From Pseudomonas triclosanedens (GTDB lineage: Bacteria; Pseudomonadota; Gammaproteobacteria; Pseudomonadales; Pseudomonadaceae): a DNA stretch of 64,000 nt. The stretch covers positions 1,488,001 to 1,552,000 of the forward strand of contig NZ_CP113432.1 in NCBI RefSeq assembly GCF_026686735.1, given 5' to 3'. Under the pieces are notes generated by a model. That model ran no database searches, was not told where the DNA came from, and saw only the letters and a list, made by a program, of their open reading frames with translations. Position numbers and translations under genes: made by a program. Below are positions 25,359 to 37,281 of this stretch, one piece after another (the stretch's first letter is position 1; the number at the start of each line of letters is the position of its first letter).

Positions 25359-26780
25359 ATGCAAACCCTGAAACGCAGCATGGCTGCGCTGGTTGCCCTG
25401 GTGGCCTTGAGCCTGACGGTTACCGCGCGAGCCGAACTACCGGACTTCACGCCGCTGGTGGAGAAGGCGTCGCCGGCAGTGGTCAATATCAGTACCACGC
25501 AGAAGCTTCCGGATCGTGCCAGTGCCCAGATGGGCATTCCGGATCTGGACGGCCTGCCTCCGGGCCTGCGCGAGTTCTTCGAGCGCAGCATTCCGCGCGG
25601 TCAGGGCCAGGCGCCCCGCGGGCAGCAGCGCGAGGCCCAGTCGCTGGGTTCGGGCTTCATCATTTCCGACGATGGTTACATCCTTACTAACAATCATGTG
25701 GTTGCGGATGCCGACGAGATTCTCGTACGTCTTTCTGACCGCAGCGAGCACAAGGCCAAGCTGGTCGGTGCCGATCCGCGCAGCGACGTCGCCGTGCTGA
25801 AGATCGATGCCAAGAACCTGCCGACCCTCAAGCTGGGCGATTCCGACAAGCTCAAGGTAGGTGAGTGGGTGCTGGCCATCGGCTCGCCGTTCGGCTTCGA
25901 CCACTCGGTGACTGCCGGTATCGTCAGCGCCAAGGGCCGCAGCCTGCCGAACGAGAACTACGTACCATTCATCCAGACCGACGTAGCCATCAACCCGGGC
26001 AACTCGGGTGGCCCGCTGCTGAACCTGCAGGGTGAGGTGGTCGGCATCAACTCGCAGATTTTCACTCGTTCCGGCGGCTTCATGGGGCTTTCCTTCGCGA
26101 TTCCGATCGATGTGGCGCTGAACGTCGCCGATCAGCTGAAAAAAGAAGGCAAGGTCAGCCGTGGCTGGCTTGGTGTGGTGATTCAGGAGGTCAACAAGGA
26201 TCTGGCTGAGTCCTTCGGTCTGGACAAGCCGTCCGGTGCGCTGGTGGCTCAGTTGGTCGAAAACGGTCCGGCCGCCAAGGGTGGCCTGCAGGTTGGCGAT
26301 GTGATCCTCAGCCTCAATGGCCAGACCATCAATGAGTCGGCAGACCTGCCGCACCTGGTGGGCAACATGAAGCCGGGTGACAAGGCAACGCTGGAGGTCA
26401 TTCGCGATGGCAACCGCAAGACGCTGAACATGTCGATCGGCAACCTGCCGGATGACGACGAAGAAGTCGCCGCAGTGGAGGGCAAGGGTGCCGAGCGCAG
26501 CAGCAACCGTCTGGGCGTGACTGTCGCAGAGCTGACCAGTGAGCAGCGCAAGTCGATGGACATCAAGGGCGGTGTGGTGATCAAGGAAGTGCAGGGCGGT
26601 CCGGCGGCGATGGTCGGCCTGCGTCCTGGGGATGTCATCACGCACCTGAACAATCGTGCGGTCGACTCGTCCAAGACCTTCACCGAGATCGCCAAGTCAC
26701 TGCCGAAGGATCGCTCCATCTCCATGCGCGTACTGCGCCAGGGGCGTGCGAGCTTCATTACCTTCAAGCTGGCCGAGTAA
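25359..26780 (+). CDS. mucD: HtrA-type periplasmic serine protease MucD
   Basis: Periplasmic protease and chaperone of 473 aa (DegP family) that clears misfolded proteins and dampens AlgU activation. After a signal peptide ending ARA (about residue 25) the trypsin-like domain shows the triad His113 (NNHVV), Asp143 (SDVAVLK) and Ser216 (GNSGGPL). Two PDZ domains follow (about 265-355 and 385-470). The start at 25359 is the conserved Met before the signal sequence. It ends the algU operon, with a strong terminator 10 bp later. Confidence 0.97.
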   Translation: MQTLKRSMAALVALVALSLTVTARAELPDFTPLVEKASPAVVNISTTQKLPDRASAQMGIPDLDGLPPGLREFFERSIPRGQGQAPRGQQREAQSLGSGFIISDDGYILTNNHVVADADEILVRLSDRSEHKAKLVGADPRSDVAVLKIDAKNLPTLKLGDSDKLKVGEWVLAIGSPFGFDHSVTAGIVSAKGRSLPNENYVPFIQTDVAINPGNSGGPLLNLQGEVVGINSQIFTRSGGFMGLSFAIPIDVALNVADQLKKEGKVSRGWLGVVIQEVNKDLAESFGLDKPSGALVAQLVENGPAAKGGLQVGDVILSLNGQTINESADLPHLVGNMKPGDKATLEVIRDGNRKTLNMSIGNLPDDDEEVAAVEGKGAERSSNRLGVTVAELTSEQRKSMDIKGGVVIKEVQGGPAAMVGLRPGDVITHLNNRAVDSSKTFTEIAKSLPKDRSISMRVLRQGRASFITFKLAE

Positions 26781-26790
26781 GGCTGGCACC

Positions 26791-26820
26791 AAAAAAGGGC
26801 GGTCTTCACCGCCCTTTTTT
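26791..26820 (+). terminator. Strong terminator of the algU-mucABCD operon
   Basis: Perfect 13-bp stem AAAAAAGGGCGGT/ACCGCCCTTTTTT with loop CTTC and a 6-T run. The symmetric A/T tracts make it functional in both directions. Confidence 0.95.
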
Positions 26821-26844
26821 CATGCCTGTCCATCCGGCGCGGAC

Positions 26845-26874
26845 GTGACGGACGGTGCGGGATTCGAGTAAACT
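26845..26874 (+). promoter_or_regulatory. Probable promoter of the lepA operon
   Basis: GTGACG (26845-26850), 18-bp spacer, TAAACT (26869-26874), lying between the mucD terminator and lepA. Confidence 0.45.
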
Positions 26875-26928
26875 CCCCGGCTATTTTTCGGCGGATTGCC
26901 GCCTCCAGCCTTCCGAGTGTGTTCAGCC

Positions 26929-28728
<1,800 letters not shown>

Positions 28729-28733
28729 ACCCT

Positions 28734-29588
28734 ATGACCCTGAATTTCCCGCTGTTGCTGGTGATTGCCGTTGCTGTGTGCGGCGTTCTCGCCCTGGTAG
28801 ACCTGGTGCTGTTCGCTCCACGTCGCCGGGCAGCCATTTCCGCCTACGAAGGCACGGTTAGCGAGCCTGATCCGGAAGTGCTGGAAAAACTGAACAAGGA
28901 ACCGGTGCTGGTCGAATACGGCAAGTCCTTCTTCCCCGTACTGTTCATCGTGCTGGTGCTGCGTTCCTTCCTGGTCGAGCCTTTCCAGATTCCCTCCGGA
29001 TCGATGAAGCCGACCCTGGAAGTCGGGGATTTCATTCTGGTCAACAAGTTTGCCTATGGCATCCGCCTGCCGGTGCTGGACACCAAGGTGATCCCAGTGG
29101 GTGATCCGCAGCGCGGCGATGTCATGGTGTTCCGCTATCCCAGCGACCCGAACATCAACTACATCAAGCGTGTGGTCGGCGTGCCGGGCGATACCATCCG
29201 CTATACCAGCGACAAGCGCCTGTACATCAACGACCAACTGGTCGCCGAGACGCTGATGGGCGAGGAACCCGGCACCTTGGGTAGCGTCACGCTGTACAAG
29301 GAAAAGCTGGGCGCCGCCGAACACATGATCCGCAAGGAAATGACCCGTTACCGCATCGAGCCGGGCAAGCAGTGGAAGGTTCCCGCCGACCACTACTTCA
29401 TGATGGGCGACAACCGCGACAACTCGAACGACAGTCGCTACTGGAACGACCCGAAGATTCCGAAGGACCTGCTGGGCATGGTTCCGGACCACAACATCGT
29501 CGGCAAGGCGTTTGCCGTGTGGATGAGCTGGCCGGAGCCCAAGCAGCGCAACCTGCCAAACTTCTCTCGGGTCGGCGTGATTCATTGA
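28734..29588 (+). CDS. lepB: Signal peptidase I
   Basis: Inner-membrane peptidase that removes signal peptides from exported proteins. The 284-aa protein has two N-terminal membrane helices (about 6-27 and 66-80), then the periplasmic catalytic domain with nucleophile Ser90 in IPSGSMKPTL and general base Lys145 in YIKRVVG; box E is GDNRDNSNDSR. Size and residues match P. aeruginosa LepB. Start at 28734 is 5 bp after lepA, so the two are co-translated. Confidence 0.97.
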   Translation: MTLNFPLLLVIAVAVCGVLALVDLVLFAPRRRAAISAYEGTVSEPDPEVLEKLNKEPVLVEYGKSFFPVLFIVLVLRSFLVEPFQIPSGSMKPTLEVGDFILVNKFAYGIRLPVLDTKVIPVGDPQRGDVMVFRYPSDPNINYIKRVVGVPGDTIRYTSDKRLYINDQLVAETLMGEEPGTLGSVTLYKEKLGAAEHMIRKEMTRYRIEPGKQWKVPADHYFMMGDNRDNSNDSRYWNDPKIPKDLLGMVPDHNIVGKAFAVWMSWPEPKQRNLPNFSRVGVIH

Positions 29589-29638
29589 GTTGTGAGACGT
29601 TCGATGCCTTCAGGCGGCGAACGGTGCTAGAAACCCGG

Positions 29639-29672
29639 GCGGGGCTGCACGCGGGGAGCGAGGCAGCCCCGC
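29639..29672 (+). other. Hairpin in the lepB-DUF4845 gap
   Basis: Perfect 10-bp stem GCGGGGCTGC/GCAGCCCCGC with a 14-base loop, followed by TTGTCCTT. It could be an attenuator or an RNA processing site upstream of the rnc segment; RNase III is known to process its own leader in enterobacteria. Confidence 0.45.
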
Positions 29673-29730
29673 TTGTCCTTGGAGCCGCCGCGGTTGGCGG
29701 GAATAAGAACTACACCGACATGAGGTCGAT

Positions 29731-30108
29731 ATGACGTACGCACGTTCGCAGAAGGGGATGTCGTTGCTGAACTGGATGCTGGTGCTCGCCGTTGTGGCGT
29801 TCCTGGCCAGTACTGCGTTCAAGATCATTCCGCACTACCTTGACTACTACTCCATCGAAAAGGCCATCACCTCGGTGGAAACCGACAAGGCCGCGGATGT
29901 TCGCACCATTCCGGAGTTCTACACTTATGTAGGCAAGGCAATGCTGATCAATGGCGTCCGCGACCTCAAGCTGGAAGATATTCTGGAGGTCAAGCAGGAG
30001 AACAATGAGTTCCGCGCGCACCTCCAGTACGAAAAACGCGAGCCGCTGATCAAGAACATCGATCTGGTGGTCCACTTTGACAAAGAAACCCGTGTACGAA
30101 TGCCGTGA
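29731..30108 (+). CDS. DUF4845 membrane protein
   Basis: Small protein of 125 aa with one N-terminal membrane helix (about residues 12-30) and a periplasmic domain. The pilin-like start [15 protein letters not shown] and the conserved segment [13 protein letters not shown] are typical of DUF4845 proteins, which sit between lepB and rnc in many gamma- and beta-proteobacteria. Function is unknown. Its TGA overlaps the GTG start of rnc. Confidence 0.88.
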   Translation: MTYARSQKGMSLLNWMLVLAVVAFLASTAFKIIPHYLDYYSIEKAITSVETDKAADVRTIPEFYTYVGKAMLINGVRDLKLEDILEVKQENNEFRAHLQYEKREPLIKNIDLVVHFDKETRVRMP

Positions 30109-30794
30109 GTAACAGCCTGGATCGACTCGAGCGCAAGCTTGGCTATACCTTTCGCGACCAGGACCTGATGGTCCTGGCGCTGACCCATCGCAGTTTCGCC
30201 GGGCGCAACAATGAGCGTCTGGAGTTCCTGGGTGACGCCATCCTCAACTTCGTTATCGGCGAAGCCCTTTTCAATCATTTCCCCCAGGCTCGCGAAGGCC
30301 AGCTTTCGCGCCTGCGCGCGCGCCTGGTCAAGGGCGAGACCCTGGCCCTGCTGGCCCGTGGCTTCGAGCTGGGCGACTACCTGCGACTGGGCTCCGGCGA
30401 GCTGAAGAGCGGTGGATTCCGCCGCGAGTCGATTCTGGCGGATGCAATGGAGGCGCTGATCGGCGCCATCTATCTGGATACCGGCATGGATTCCGCCCGC
30501 GAGCGGATCATGGCCTGGCTGGGCCCGCAATTGCGCGAGCTGACCCCGGTAGACACCAACAAAGACCCCAAGACCCGCCTGCAGGAATTCCTGCAGTCGC
30601 GCGGGTGCGAGTTGCCGCGTTACGACGTGGTTGATATCCAGGGCGAGCCGCATTGCCGCACCTTCTTCGTCGAGTGCGAAGTTGCCCTGTTGAATGACAA
30701 GACCCACGGTCACGGCGGCAGCCGTCGCATCGCCGAGCAGGTGGCCGCCGCCGCCGCTCTGGCAGCCCTGGGCGTGGAGAATGGCCATGAGTGA
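30105..30794 (+). CDS. rnc: Ribonuclease III
   Basis: Double-strand-specific endoribonuclease of 229 aa that processes rRNA precursors and structured mRNAs. The catalytic signature [11 protein letters not shown] lies at 37-47 and a second acidic cluster at [13 protein letters not shown]; the double-strand RNA-binding domain occupies the C-terminal 70 residues ([11 protein letters not shown] onward). Start is GTG at 30105, overlapping the previous stop by 4 bases. Its end overlaps era by 8 bases. Confidence 0.97.
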   Translation: MSNSLDRLERKLGYTFRDQDLMVLALTHRSFAGRNNERLEFLGDAILNFVIGEALFNHFPQAREGQLSRLRARLVKGETLALLARGFELGDYLRLGSGELKSGGFRRESILADAMEALIGAIYLDTGMDSARERIMAWLGPQLRELTPVDTNKDPKTRLQEFLQSRGCELPRYDVVDIQGEPHCRTFFVECEVALLNDKTHGHGGSRRIAEQVAAAAALAALGVENGHE

Positions 30795-31716
30795 GCACGA
30801 GCAGGACCAGCACGATCATCAACAAGAGTCCGTCCGTTGCGGCTATGTCGCCATCGTCGGTCGTCCCAACGTCGGCAAGTCGACTCTGCTCAACCACATC
30901 CTTGGCCAGAAGCTGGCGATCACCTCGCGCAAGCCGCAGACCACTCGCCACACCCTGCTGGGCATCAAGACCGAGGGTGACGTGCAGGCGGTTTACGTCG
31001 ACACTCCCGGCCTGCACAAGGACAACGACAAGGCGCTCAACCGATACATGAACCGTTCGGCCAGTGCTGCGCTGAAGGACGTCGACGTGGTGATCTTCGT
31101 CGTCGACCGCAATCGCTGGACCGACGAAGACCAGATGGTCTACGACAAGGTCAAGTATGTTAGTTGCCCGGTGCTGCTGGCGGTGAACAAGGTCGACCGT
31201 ATGGAAGACAAGGGTGAGCTGCTGCCGCACCTGCAATGGCTGGCCGAGCAACTGCCCAACGCCGAAGTCGTGCCGATTTCCGCCCAGCACGGGCAGAACC
31301 TCGACGTGCTGGAAGGCCTGGTTGCCGAGCGCCTGCCTGAAAGCGAGCACTTCTTCCCTGAAGACCAGATCACCGACCGCAGCAGCCGTTTCCTGGCTGC
31401 CGAACTGGTGCGCGAGAAGATCATGCGCCAACTGGGCGCCGAGCTTCCCTACCAGGTCACGGTGGAAATCGAAGAGTTCAAGCAGGACGGCCCCATCCTG
31501 CATATCCATGCGCTGATCCTGGTCGAGCGTGACGGCCAGAAGAAAATCATCATCGGCGAGAAGGGCGAGCGCATCAAAAGCATCGGCCAGAATGCGCGCA
31601 AGGACATGGAGGTGTTGTTCGACTCCAAGGTCATGCTCAACCTCTGGGTCAAGGTGAAGGGTGGCTGGTCCGACGACGAGCGGGCGCTACGCTCGCTTGG
31701 CTACGGCGACCTTTGA
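30787..31716 (+). CDS. era: GTPase Era
   Basis: Essential GTPase of 309 aa that binds 16S rRNA near its 3' end and helps 30S maturation. The P-loop GRPNVGKST is at 25-33, with DTPGLH and NKVD further on; the C-terminal KH RNA-binding domain contains [16 protein letters not shown]. The start at 30787 is preferred over ATG 30781 because the GGAG at 30776-30779 is seven bases away from it but only one base from the other. It overlaps rnc by 8 bases, so the two are coupled. Confidence 0.97.
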   Translation: MSEHEQDQHDHQQESVRCGYVAIVGRPNVGKSTLLNHILGQKLAITSRKPQTTRHTLLGIKTEGDVQAVYVDTPGLHKDNDKALNRYMNRSASAALKDVDVVIFVVDRNRWTDEDQMVYDKVKYVSCPVLLAVNKVDRMEDKGELLPHLQWLAEQLPNAEVVPISAQHGQNLDVLEGLVAERLPESEHFFPEDQITDRSSRFLAAELVREKIMRQLGAELPYQVTVEIEEFKQDGPILHIHALILVERDGQKKIIIGEKGERIKSIGQNARKDMEVLFDSKVMLNLWVKVKGGWSDDERALRSLGYGDL

Positions 31717-31724
31717 CCCACGCC

Positions 31725-31749
31725 ACCCCGCGAGCGCATCGCGGGGTTT
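31725..31749 (+). terminator. Weak terminator or attenuator between era and recO
   Basis: Stem ACCCCGCG/CGCGGGGT with 7-base loop and TTTA after it. A second short hairpin (GGGCGC/GCGCCC, 31756-31773) follows. Read-through into recO remains possible. Confidence 0.5.
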
Positions 31750-31804
31750 ACCTCCGGGCGCCTGAGTGCGCCCGCTTCCCGACTTCCTGTCCAGGCGCAG
31801 CGCC

Positions 31805-32509
31805 ATGAGCCTCGCTTCTCCCGCCCAGCCAGCCTTCGTCCTGCATAGCCGTGCCTATAAGGAAACCAGTGCGCTGGTGGACTTCCTCACCCCGCAGGGT
31901 CGCTTGCGAGCCGTATTGCGCGGTGCACGGGGCAAGGCCGGTGCGCTGGCGCGGCCCTTCGTGCCGCTGGAAGTCGAGCTCCGTGGCCGGGGTGAACTGA
32001 AGAACGTGGCGCGCCTGGAGGCCAACGGCATTCCCAATCTGCTGAGTGGCGAGGCGCTGTTCAGCGGCCTCTACCTGAATGAGCTGATGATCCGTCTGCT
32101 GCCGGCGGAAGACCCGCATCCCGCGCTGTTCGAGCACTATCACGCGACGTTGCCGTTGCTTGCCGCCGGGCAGCCGCTGGAGCCGCTGTTGCGTGCTTTC
32201 GAATGGCGATTGCTGGACGAGCTGGGTTATGGTTTCTCCCTGGACAGCGACATCGCCGGCCAGCCGGTAGCGCCCGAGGGGCTCTATCGCCTGCTGCCGG
32301 ACTCGGGCTTCGAACCGGTGGGCAGCCTGCAGCCTGGCCTGTTCCACGGTGCCGACCTGCTGGCCCTGGCCGAGGCCGACTGGAGCGCTCCCGGCGCCCT
32401 GGCTGCGGCCAAGCGCCTTATGCGCCAGGCCCTGGCACCCCATCTTGGCGGCCGACCGCTGGTCAGCCGCGAGTTATTCATGAATCGCAAGGACAACTCC
32501 CGTGACTGA
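31805..32509 (+). CDS. recO: DNA repair protein RecO
   Basis: Recombination mediator of 234 aa that, with RecR, loads RecA on SSB-coated single-stranded DNA. The N-terminal OB fold begins [20 protein letters not shown], which is the family hallmark, followed by [12 protein letters not shown]. The C-terminal helical part lacks the zinc-binding cysteines found in some RecO proteins, as is usual in Pseudomonas. Start at 31805 is the first Met before the conserved block; the stop overlaps pdxJ by 8 bases. Confidence 0.95.
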   Translation: MSLASPAQPAFVLHSRAYKETSALVDFLTPQGRLRAVLRGARGKAGALARPFVPLEVELRGRGELKNVARLEANGIPNLLSGEALFSGLYLNELMIRLLPAEDPHPALFEHYHATLPLLAAGQPLEPLLRAFEWRLLDELGYGFSLDSDIAGQPVAPEGLYRLLPDSGFEPVGSLQPGLFHGADLLALAEADWSAPGALAAAKRLMRQALAPHLGGRPLVSRELFMNRKDNSRD

Positions 32510-33245
32510 AGCCAACCGTATTCTTCTGGGTGTGAACATCGACCACGTTGCCACGCTGCGCCAAGCCCGTGGCACCCGCTATCCCGATCCGGTGAAAGCC
32601 GCGCTGGATGCCGAGGAAGCCGGCGCTGACGGAATCACCGTGCATCTGCGCGAGGATCGTCGCCACATCCAGGACCGCGATGTGCGCGTGCTGGCCGAGG
32701 TGCTGCAGACCCGCATGAACTTCGAGATGGGCGTCACCGAGGAAATGATGGTGTTCGCCGAGAGCATTCGCCCGGCCCATGCCTGCCTGGTTCCCGAAAC
32801 TCGCCAGGAGCTCACTACCGAAGGTGGCCTGGACGTCGCGGGCCAGGAAGCCCGCATTCGCACGGCAGTGCAGCGCCTGGCTGCCGCTGGTTGCGAGGTT
32901 TCGCTGTTCATCGACCCGGACCCGCGCCAGATCGAGGCATCCGCTCGCGTCGGCGCCCCGGCCATCGAACTGCACACCGGCCGCTACGCCGATGCGCACA
33001 GCCCGGCGGAAGCCGCACATGAGCTGGCCCGTATCCGTGATGGCGTCGAATTCGGCCTGTCCCACGGCCTGATCGTCAACGCCGGCCACGGTCTGCACTA
33101 CCACAATGCCGAGCCGGTAGCGGCCATTGCGGGGATCAACGAATTGAACATCGGCCACGCCATTGTCGCCCACGCGCTATTCGTCGGCTTCAAGCAGGCG
33201 GTGGCGGAAATGAAGGCGCTGATCGTGGCAGCGGCGAACCGCTGA
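32502..33245 (+). CDS. pdxJ: Pyridoxine 5'-phosphate synthase
   Basis: TIM-barrel enzyme of 247 aa that condenses 1-deoxyxylulose 5-phosphate with 3-amino-2-oxopropyl phosphate to form pyridoxine 5'-phosphate (vitamin B6 pathway). The signature [17 protein letters not shown] is at the N-terminus; [16 protein letters not shown], the phosphate-binding GHGLHYHN and the final [11 protein letters not shown] are present. Start is GTG at 32502, inside recO. It ends 20 bp from the convergent cmoB gene. Confidence 0.97.
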   Translation: MTEANRILLGVNIDHVATLRQARGTRYPDPVKAALDAEEAGADGITVHLREDRRHIQDRDVRVLAEVLQTRMNFEMGVTEEMMVFAESIRPAHACLVPETRQELTTEGGLDVAGQEARIRTAVQRLAAAGCEVSLFIDPDPRQIEASARVGAPAIELHTGRYADAHSPAEAAHELARIRDGVEFGLSHGLIVNAGHGLHYHNAEPVAAIAGINELNIGHAIVAHALFVGFKQAVAEMKALIVAAANR

Positions 33246-33265
33246 TCACCGAACCCGGCAGAAAA

Positions 33266-34234
33266 CTAAGGCTTGCGCGCCACCAGTGTGGCGCGCAGCG
33301 GCGCGGGGAGACCCTCGATGGTGCGGCTGTGATCGCGCGGATCGAGGAAATCCGGCAGCGACTGATAGCGCATCCAGTCGGTGGCGCGCTGTTCCTCTAT
33401 GGAGGTGCGGCTGACGTCCACGCAGCGCACTTCGCTGAAGCCTGAGCGACGCAACCAGAGCTCCAGCGCCGGCACCGAGGGCAGGAACCATACGTTGCGC
33501 ATCTGTGCGTAGCGGTCTTCGGGCACCAGCACGGTGTTGACGTTGCCCTCCACCACCAGGGTTTCCAGTACCACGTCGCCCCCACGGCGCAGGCAGTCCT
33601 TCAGGGCGAGCAGATGGTCGATGGGGGAGCGGCGATGATAGAGCACGCCCATCGAGAACACCGTGTCGAAGCCTTCGAGGCCCGGCGGCAACTCCTCCAG
33701 GGTTAGCGGCAGATGCCAGGCTGGCAGAGTGGGCAGGTAGCGCTTCATGGCGAGGAACTGGCAGAAGAACAGCCAGTTCGGATCGACACCCACTACGCTG
33801 CGCGCGCCGGCACCGAGCATGCGCCACTGGTAGTAGCCGTTGCCGCAGCCCACATCGAGGATACGTTTGCCCATCAGGTCGATGTGCGGCGAGACACGCT
33901 CCCATTTCCAGTCCGAGCGCCACTCCGTATCGATGTGTACGCCGAACAGGTTGAACGGCCCCTTGCGCCAGGGAATCAACCCTTGCAGGGCCTGCTTGAG
34001 CCGGTCGCGCGTGGCCTCGTCGCAGGTGCCTTCCAGGCTGAAGCGTTCGCGCAGCTCGGTCACCGCCGGAGCCAGTGCTGGCAGGCGGTCCACGGCTGCC
34101 AGCCAGCGCTCCAGGTCGCCGTGGCCATCCTCGACCTTGGCCGTCAGTTGGGCGGACAGGGACTGGGCCCAGGCGTGCAGCGAAGTGCCGGCAAGTTCCT
34201 GGCTCAGGCGGTCGAGGTCGAAGCGGTCGATCAT
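33266..34234 (-). CDS. cmoB: tRNA U34 carboxymethyltransferase CmoB
   Basis: Transfers the carboxymethyl group of carboxy-SAM to 5-hydroxyuridine at position 34 of tRNAs, giving cmo5U, which widens wobble decoding. The 322-aa protein has the family N-terminal domain and a Rossmann methyltransferase core with [15 protein letters not shown], then [12 protein letters not shown] and [12 protein letters not shown]. Its ATG overlaps the cmoA stop (ATGA), so the two enzymes of the pathway are coupled. Confidence 0.96.
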   Translation of the reverse strand: MIDRFDLDRLSQELAGTSLHAWAQSLSAQLTAKVEDGHGDLERWLAAVDRLPALAPAVTELRERFSLEGTCDEATRDRLKQALQGLIPWRKGPFNLFGVHIDTEWRSDWKWERVSPHIDLMGKRILDVGCGNGYYQWRMLGAGARSVVGVDPNWLFFCQFLAMKRYLPTLPAWHLPLTLEELPPGLEGFDTVFSMGVLYHRRSPIDHLLALKDCLRRGGDVVLETLVVEGNVNTVLVPEDRYAQMRNVWFLPSVPALELWLRRSGFSEVRCVDVSRTSIEEQRATDWMRYQSLPDFLDPRDHSRTIEGLPAPLRATLVARKP

Positions 34235-34971
34235 GGCAGGGCAATCAGGGAGGCGAAGTTGAGGCATTGGAACCAGGGAATCACCTTGGAGAAACCGGCG
34301 GCCGACAGGCGCTCTCGATGGATTTCCAGGGTGTCGGGGCGCATGACGTTCTCTATGGCGGTGCGCTTCTGGGCGATTTCCAGTTCGCTGTAGCCATTGG
34401 CACGCTTGAAGTCGATGTGCAGGTCGGTGAGCAGTGCCTGTTCCTGTTCGTCGGCAAAACGCAGTTTTTCCGAGAGGATCAGCGCCCCGCCCGGCAGCAG
34501 GCTCTGCCGCAGGCGGGCCAGCAGTTCCGGGCGTTGCTCGGGGGCGATGAATTGCAGGGTGAAGTTCATCGTGATCAGCGAGCAGGGCTGGAAGTCCATC
34601 TTCAGGATATCCGCCTCGATCAGCTCGACCGGCAACAGCTCCTGGTACATGGCGTCCTGCGCGCGAAGGTATTCGCCGCAGCGCTCGATCATCGGCGCCG
34701 AGTTATCCACGCCGATGACGCGGCAGCCCTCGGTCCGAACATGTCGGCGCAGCGCCTGAGTCACCGCGCCCAGCGAGCAGCCGAGGTCGTACAGCACGCT
34801 ATGGGGGATGGCGAAGCGCGCGCCGAGCACTCCGATGTTCTCGACAATGGTGGGGTAACCCGGGACGGATCGCTTGATCATGTCCGGGAAGACGCGCACC
34901 ACGTCCTCGTTGAAGGTGAAGTCGGGAACGTGGGATTGCGGCTGGGCGAAGATGCGGTCGGATTCGCTCAC
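34231..34971 (-). CDS. cmoA: Carboxy-SAM synthase CmoA
   Basis: Makes carboxy-S-adenosylmethionine from SAM and prephenate, the donor used by CmoB. The 246-aa protein shows the conserved start [21 protein letters not shown] and the SAM-binding [16 protein letters not shown], then [12 protein letters not shown]. Start taken as GTG at 34971 because it gives the family's exact N-terminus (SESDRIFA); an upstream ATG at 35037 would add a low-complexity extension. Confidence 0.94.
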   Translation of the reverse strand: MSESDRIFAQPQSHVPDFTFNEDVVRVFPDMIKRSVPGYPTIVENIGVLGARFAIPHSVLYDLGCSLGAVTQALRRHVRTEGCRVIGVDNSAPMIERCGEYLRAQDAMYQELLPVELIEADILKMDFQPCSLITMNFTLQFIAPEQRPELLARLRQSLLPGGALILSEKLRFADEQEQALLTDLHIDFKRANGYSELEIAQKRTAIENVMRPDTLEIHRERLSAAGFSKVIPWFQCLNFASLIALP

Positions 34972-35081
34972 GCGGATGGGGCCTCGAAACGCTGCGGGTA
35001 ATGCGGGCGCCGGGCGCCCGGCTGCCGGGGCGCGCATTGTAGCCGAGGCAGGCGGGAGTGCCCAAGCCTGGCGGACGAGGC

Positions 35082-35654
35082 TCACTTGAGCTGGTCGGAG
35101 AAGTACTCACCGGCGCCCTGCAGCGGGCCGAGCGGGTTCTTCTTGTCCTCGCGACGACGAATGTTCGGCTCGCCATTGCTGGTCTTGTGCACCACCACGT
35201 CGTCGATCAGCACAAATACCGGGCGAAACGACCAGCCTTGCACCTCGCGGCGCTTGCGGAAGTTGAAGATGTCGGCCCAGAAACTGCCGACGCGCTGGCT
35301 GTCGGTCTTGCTGAAATCGAAGGAGTAGCCGACGCAGCGATCCTTGGCCTGCAGGCAGGTGATCAAGCCGTCAGGCAGGTAATCGATGGGGATGTTGGGC
35401 TGCACGAACATCAGGCGCACGTCGATGAACGACAGCATTTTCGCGTTGCCCTGGGACAACGGATCGAAGCCCAGCGCATAGAGCTGCGAGCGGGTAGTCT
35501 TTCCCGGATCGACCTGGTTGAAGCGGCTCTGTGCATCCTGGTAGTCCAGGAACGGTGACTGCACTTCCGCACGTTCGCTGGGCAGCAGGCTGCCGCAGGC
35601 AGAGAGCATCAGGCACGCTCCCAGCAACATCGTCGAGCGAACTACTGCACGCAT
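35082..35654 (-). CDS. Predicted outer-membrane lipoprotein, unknown function
   Basis: Protein of 190 aa with a lipoprotein signal peptide (lipobox LSAC, Cys at residue 20) and a position +2 Gly, so outer-membrane sorting is expected. The segment [20 protein letters not shown] resembles the start of BamE/SmpA-like repeats, but I cannot assign it further. The remainder is hydrophilic with an aromatic-rich centre ([15 protein letters not shown]). It lies 110 bp upstream of cmoA on the same strand and may share its transcript. Confidence 0.75.
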   Translation of the reverse strand: MRAVVRSTMLLGACLMLSACGSLLPSERAEVQSPFLDYQDAQSRFNQVDPGKTTRSQLYALGFDPLSQGNAKMLSFIDVRLMFVQPNIPIDYLPDGLITCLQAKDRCVGYSFDFSKTDSQRVGSFWADIFNFRKRREVQGWSFRPVFVLIDDVVVHKTSNGEPNIRRREDKKNPLGPLQGAGEYFSDQLK

Positions 35655-35739
35655 GGAGCTCCCCTTATTGCAGTCTCTTGTTATTGATCTATAGCCGATG
35701 CCAAACCTCTGTGCCGGACTTTTCTCGCGGCCGCCAAGA

Positions 35740-36489
35740 CTACTCGAGGACCACCCCGTATCCTTGCATCAGCGGTCTCCAGCGGTCATCCCGACGGAGC
35801 TCGCGCAGGCCATCATCGAGCTCGTCCAGGCGCTCCCTGACAGACTCCAGTTGCGGGTTGAGGGCGACGTACATGGGGCGTTTATCGGCGAGCTGTCCGG
35901 CCGTTCGAATGCGATCGGACAGACGGTTGCGATGAAGATAGTGCTCGACGATCTGGCGGTCTTCAAGCAGCACGCTGATACGCCCCAGCAACAGCTTCTG
36001 GATATTGCGCTCCAGTACTCGTTCGCCGCTAAGTATTTGAACCTGCTCATGATCTTCCAGGTGCTCGGCGCGCCAGGCATCCACTTGCGGGCCATAGGAA
36101 TAGCCTTGGGCCAGCCCCACGGACTGGCCGTCGAGCGAGTCCGGGCCGGTGTAGCGCCACTGGCTGTCGGCACGGGTGTAGAAGCGCATGGTCACCCAGC
36201 CTATCGGCTCGTGGCCGATCAGAAGGCCGTCGGCTTCTTCCGGATAGGCGCCGACTACGCCGTCTACCAGCCCCTCGCGGGCCATTTGCAGGGCCCGTGG
36301 CCAGGGCAGCGGTTCGAAGGTCGGGCTTTGTTCGAGGGCGAGCGTCAGGGCTTCGAGAAGGTAGCCCGGTCGGTCTGGATCGTCCGGGCAGATGTACGGA
36401 CACCAATCGTCGACTGCCAGGCGCAGCGGCTCGGCGCTGGTGGCCAGGGCGATACACAGAAGCAGGGCCGGCGAAGCGAATCGCAGCAT
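35740..36489 (-). CDS. Periplasmic solute-binding protein, SBP_bac_3 type
   Basis: Protein of 249 aa with a signal peptide (cleavage near residue 19, ATSA-EP) and the two-lobe fold of family 3 solute-binding proteins: EPLRLAVDDWCPYICPD at the first lobe, GYLLEALTLALEQ, and PWPRALQMAREGLVDGVVG. No ABC permease or ATPase is nearby, so, as often in Pseudomonas, it may be an orphan receptor. The double-Cys WCPYIC near the binding cleft could form a disulfide. It begins one base after the YhhN gene stop, so the two are coupled. Confidence 0.8.
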   Translation of the reverse strand: MLRFASPALLLCIALATSAEPLRLAVDDWCPYICPDDPDRPGYLLEALTLALEQSPTFEPLPWPRALQMAREGLVDGVVGAYPEEADGLLIGHEPIGWVTMRFYTRADSQWRYTGPDSLDGQSVGLAQGYSYGPQVDAWRAEHLEDHEQVQILSGERVLERNIQKLLLGRISVLLEDRQIVEHYLHRNRLSDRIRTAGQLADKRPMYVALNPQLESVRERLDELDDGLRELRRDDRWRPLMQGYGVVLE

Positions 36490-36490
36490 G

Positions 36491-37165
36491 TCATGCTCGG
36501 GTAGTGGGCTGTCCCGAGGAGTATGGCAGAGGTAGATGACGGCTTGTCACGGAGGCGGCGATACCAAGCTGGCCCAGCCAGTAGGTGAGCATGATGGCGT
36601 AGGACGAGCCATCGAAAGCCGCGACGAAGCGGCTGATGCCGATCATCGCGTCAGAGCTGACGAACAGCAGGGCGCCGAAGGCGGCGAAGATCCGGCTGGC
36701 GCTGCCGATCGACGGCACGCCGAGGCGAGCGGTGGCGCGCCAAAGCATGCAGCTGATGGTCAGGCTGTACAGTGCAATGGGCAGCAGCAGCGGGCCGAGG
36801 CCACGGCTGCTTAGCAGGGCGAACAGGCCGCCGCCGAGCAGGGCGGCGAACAGCAGGCCGGCCGGCGCCAGGCGGCGCGTGTCGCCGAGGTAGGCAACCA
36901 GATAGGCCAGGTGCGCCAGCAGGAAAGCGGCGAGGCCCGGCACGAAGGCATTGATCGGCCACTCCAGCAGGATGTCGCCGAGTATCGACAGCGCCATGCC
37001 GATGGCGACCCAGCGCCGGTAGGCGTCGGCAGGCGTGCTGAGGATCCACAGCAGCAGGGCGAGGACCGGCAGCGGTTTGCACAGCATGCGCAATAGCGGC
37101 AGGTCCAGGGTGACGGCGGACAGGTAGGCGATGCCGCCGATGAGTGCCAGAAGTGCCCAGCGCAT
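36491..37165 (-). CDS. Lysoplasmalogenase-like YhhN family membrane protein
   Basis: Integral membrane protein of 224 aa with about eight hydrophobic segments. Family features include KPLPVLALLLW in the first third, then ILGDILLEWP and the later SDAMIGISRF with conserved acidic residues lining the membrane pocket. Animal members hydrolyse the vinyl-ether bond of lysoplasmalogens; bacterial activity is not established for this one. It is followed directly by the solute-binding protein gene on the same strand. Confidence 0.8.
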   Translation of the reverse strand: MRWALLALIGGIAYLSAVTLDLPLLRMLCKPLPVLALLLWILSTPADAYRRWVAIGMALSILGDILLEWPINAFVPGLAAFLLAHLAYLVAYLGDTRRLAPAGLLFAALLGGGLFALLSSRGLGPLLLPIALYSLTISCMLWRATARLGVPSIGSASRIFAAFGALLFVSSDAMIGISRFVAAFDGSSYAIMLTYWLGQLGIAASVTSRHLPLPYSSGQPTTRA

Positions 37166-37281
37166 GGGGTTCCCTCCCGAGGAAATGTGCGTCCACTGTG
37201 CCGCAGCGGCGGCCGCGGGCACAGGCCGAAGGCGCCAGCGCGAGCGGCTTATGGCGCCTTGCTGGCCGCTTCGGCGGCGAA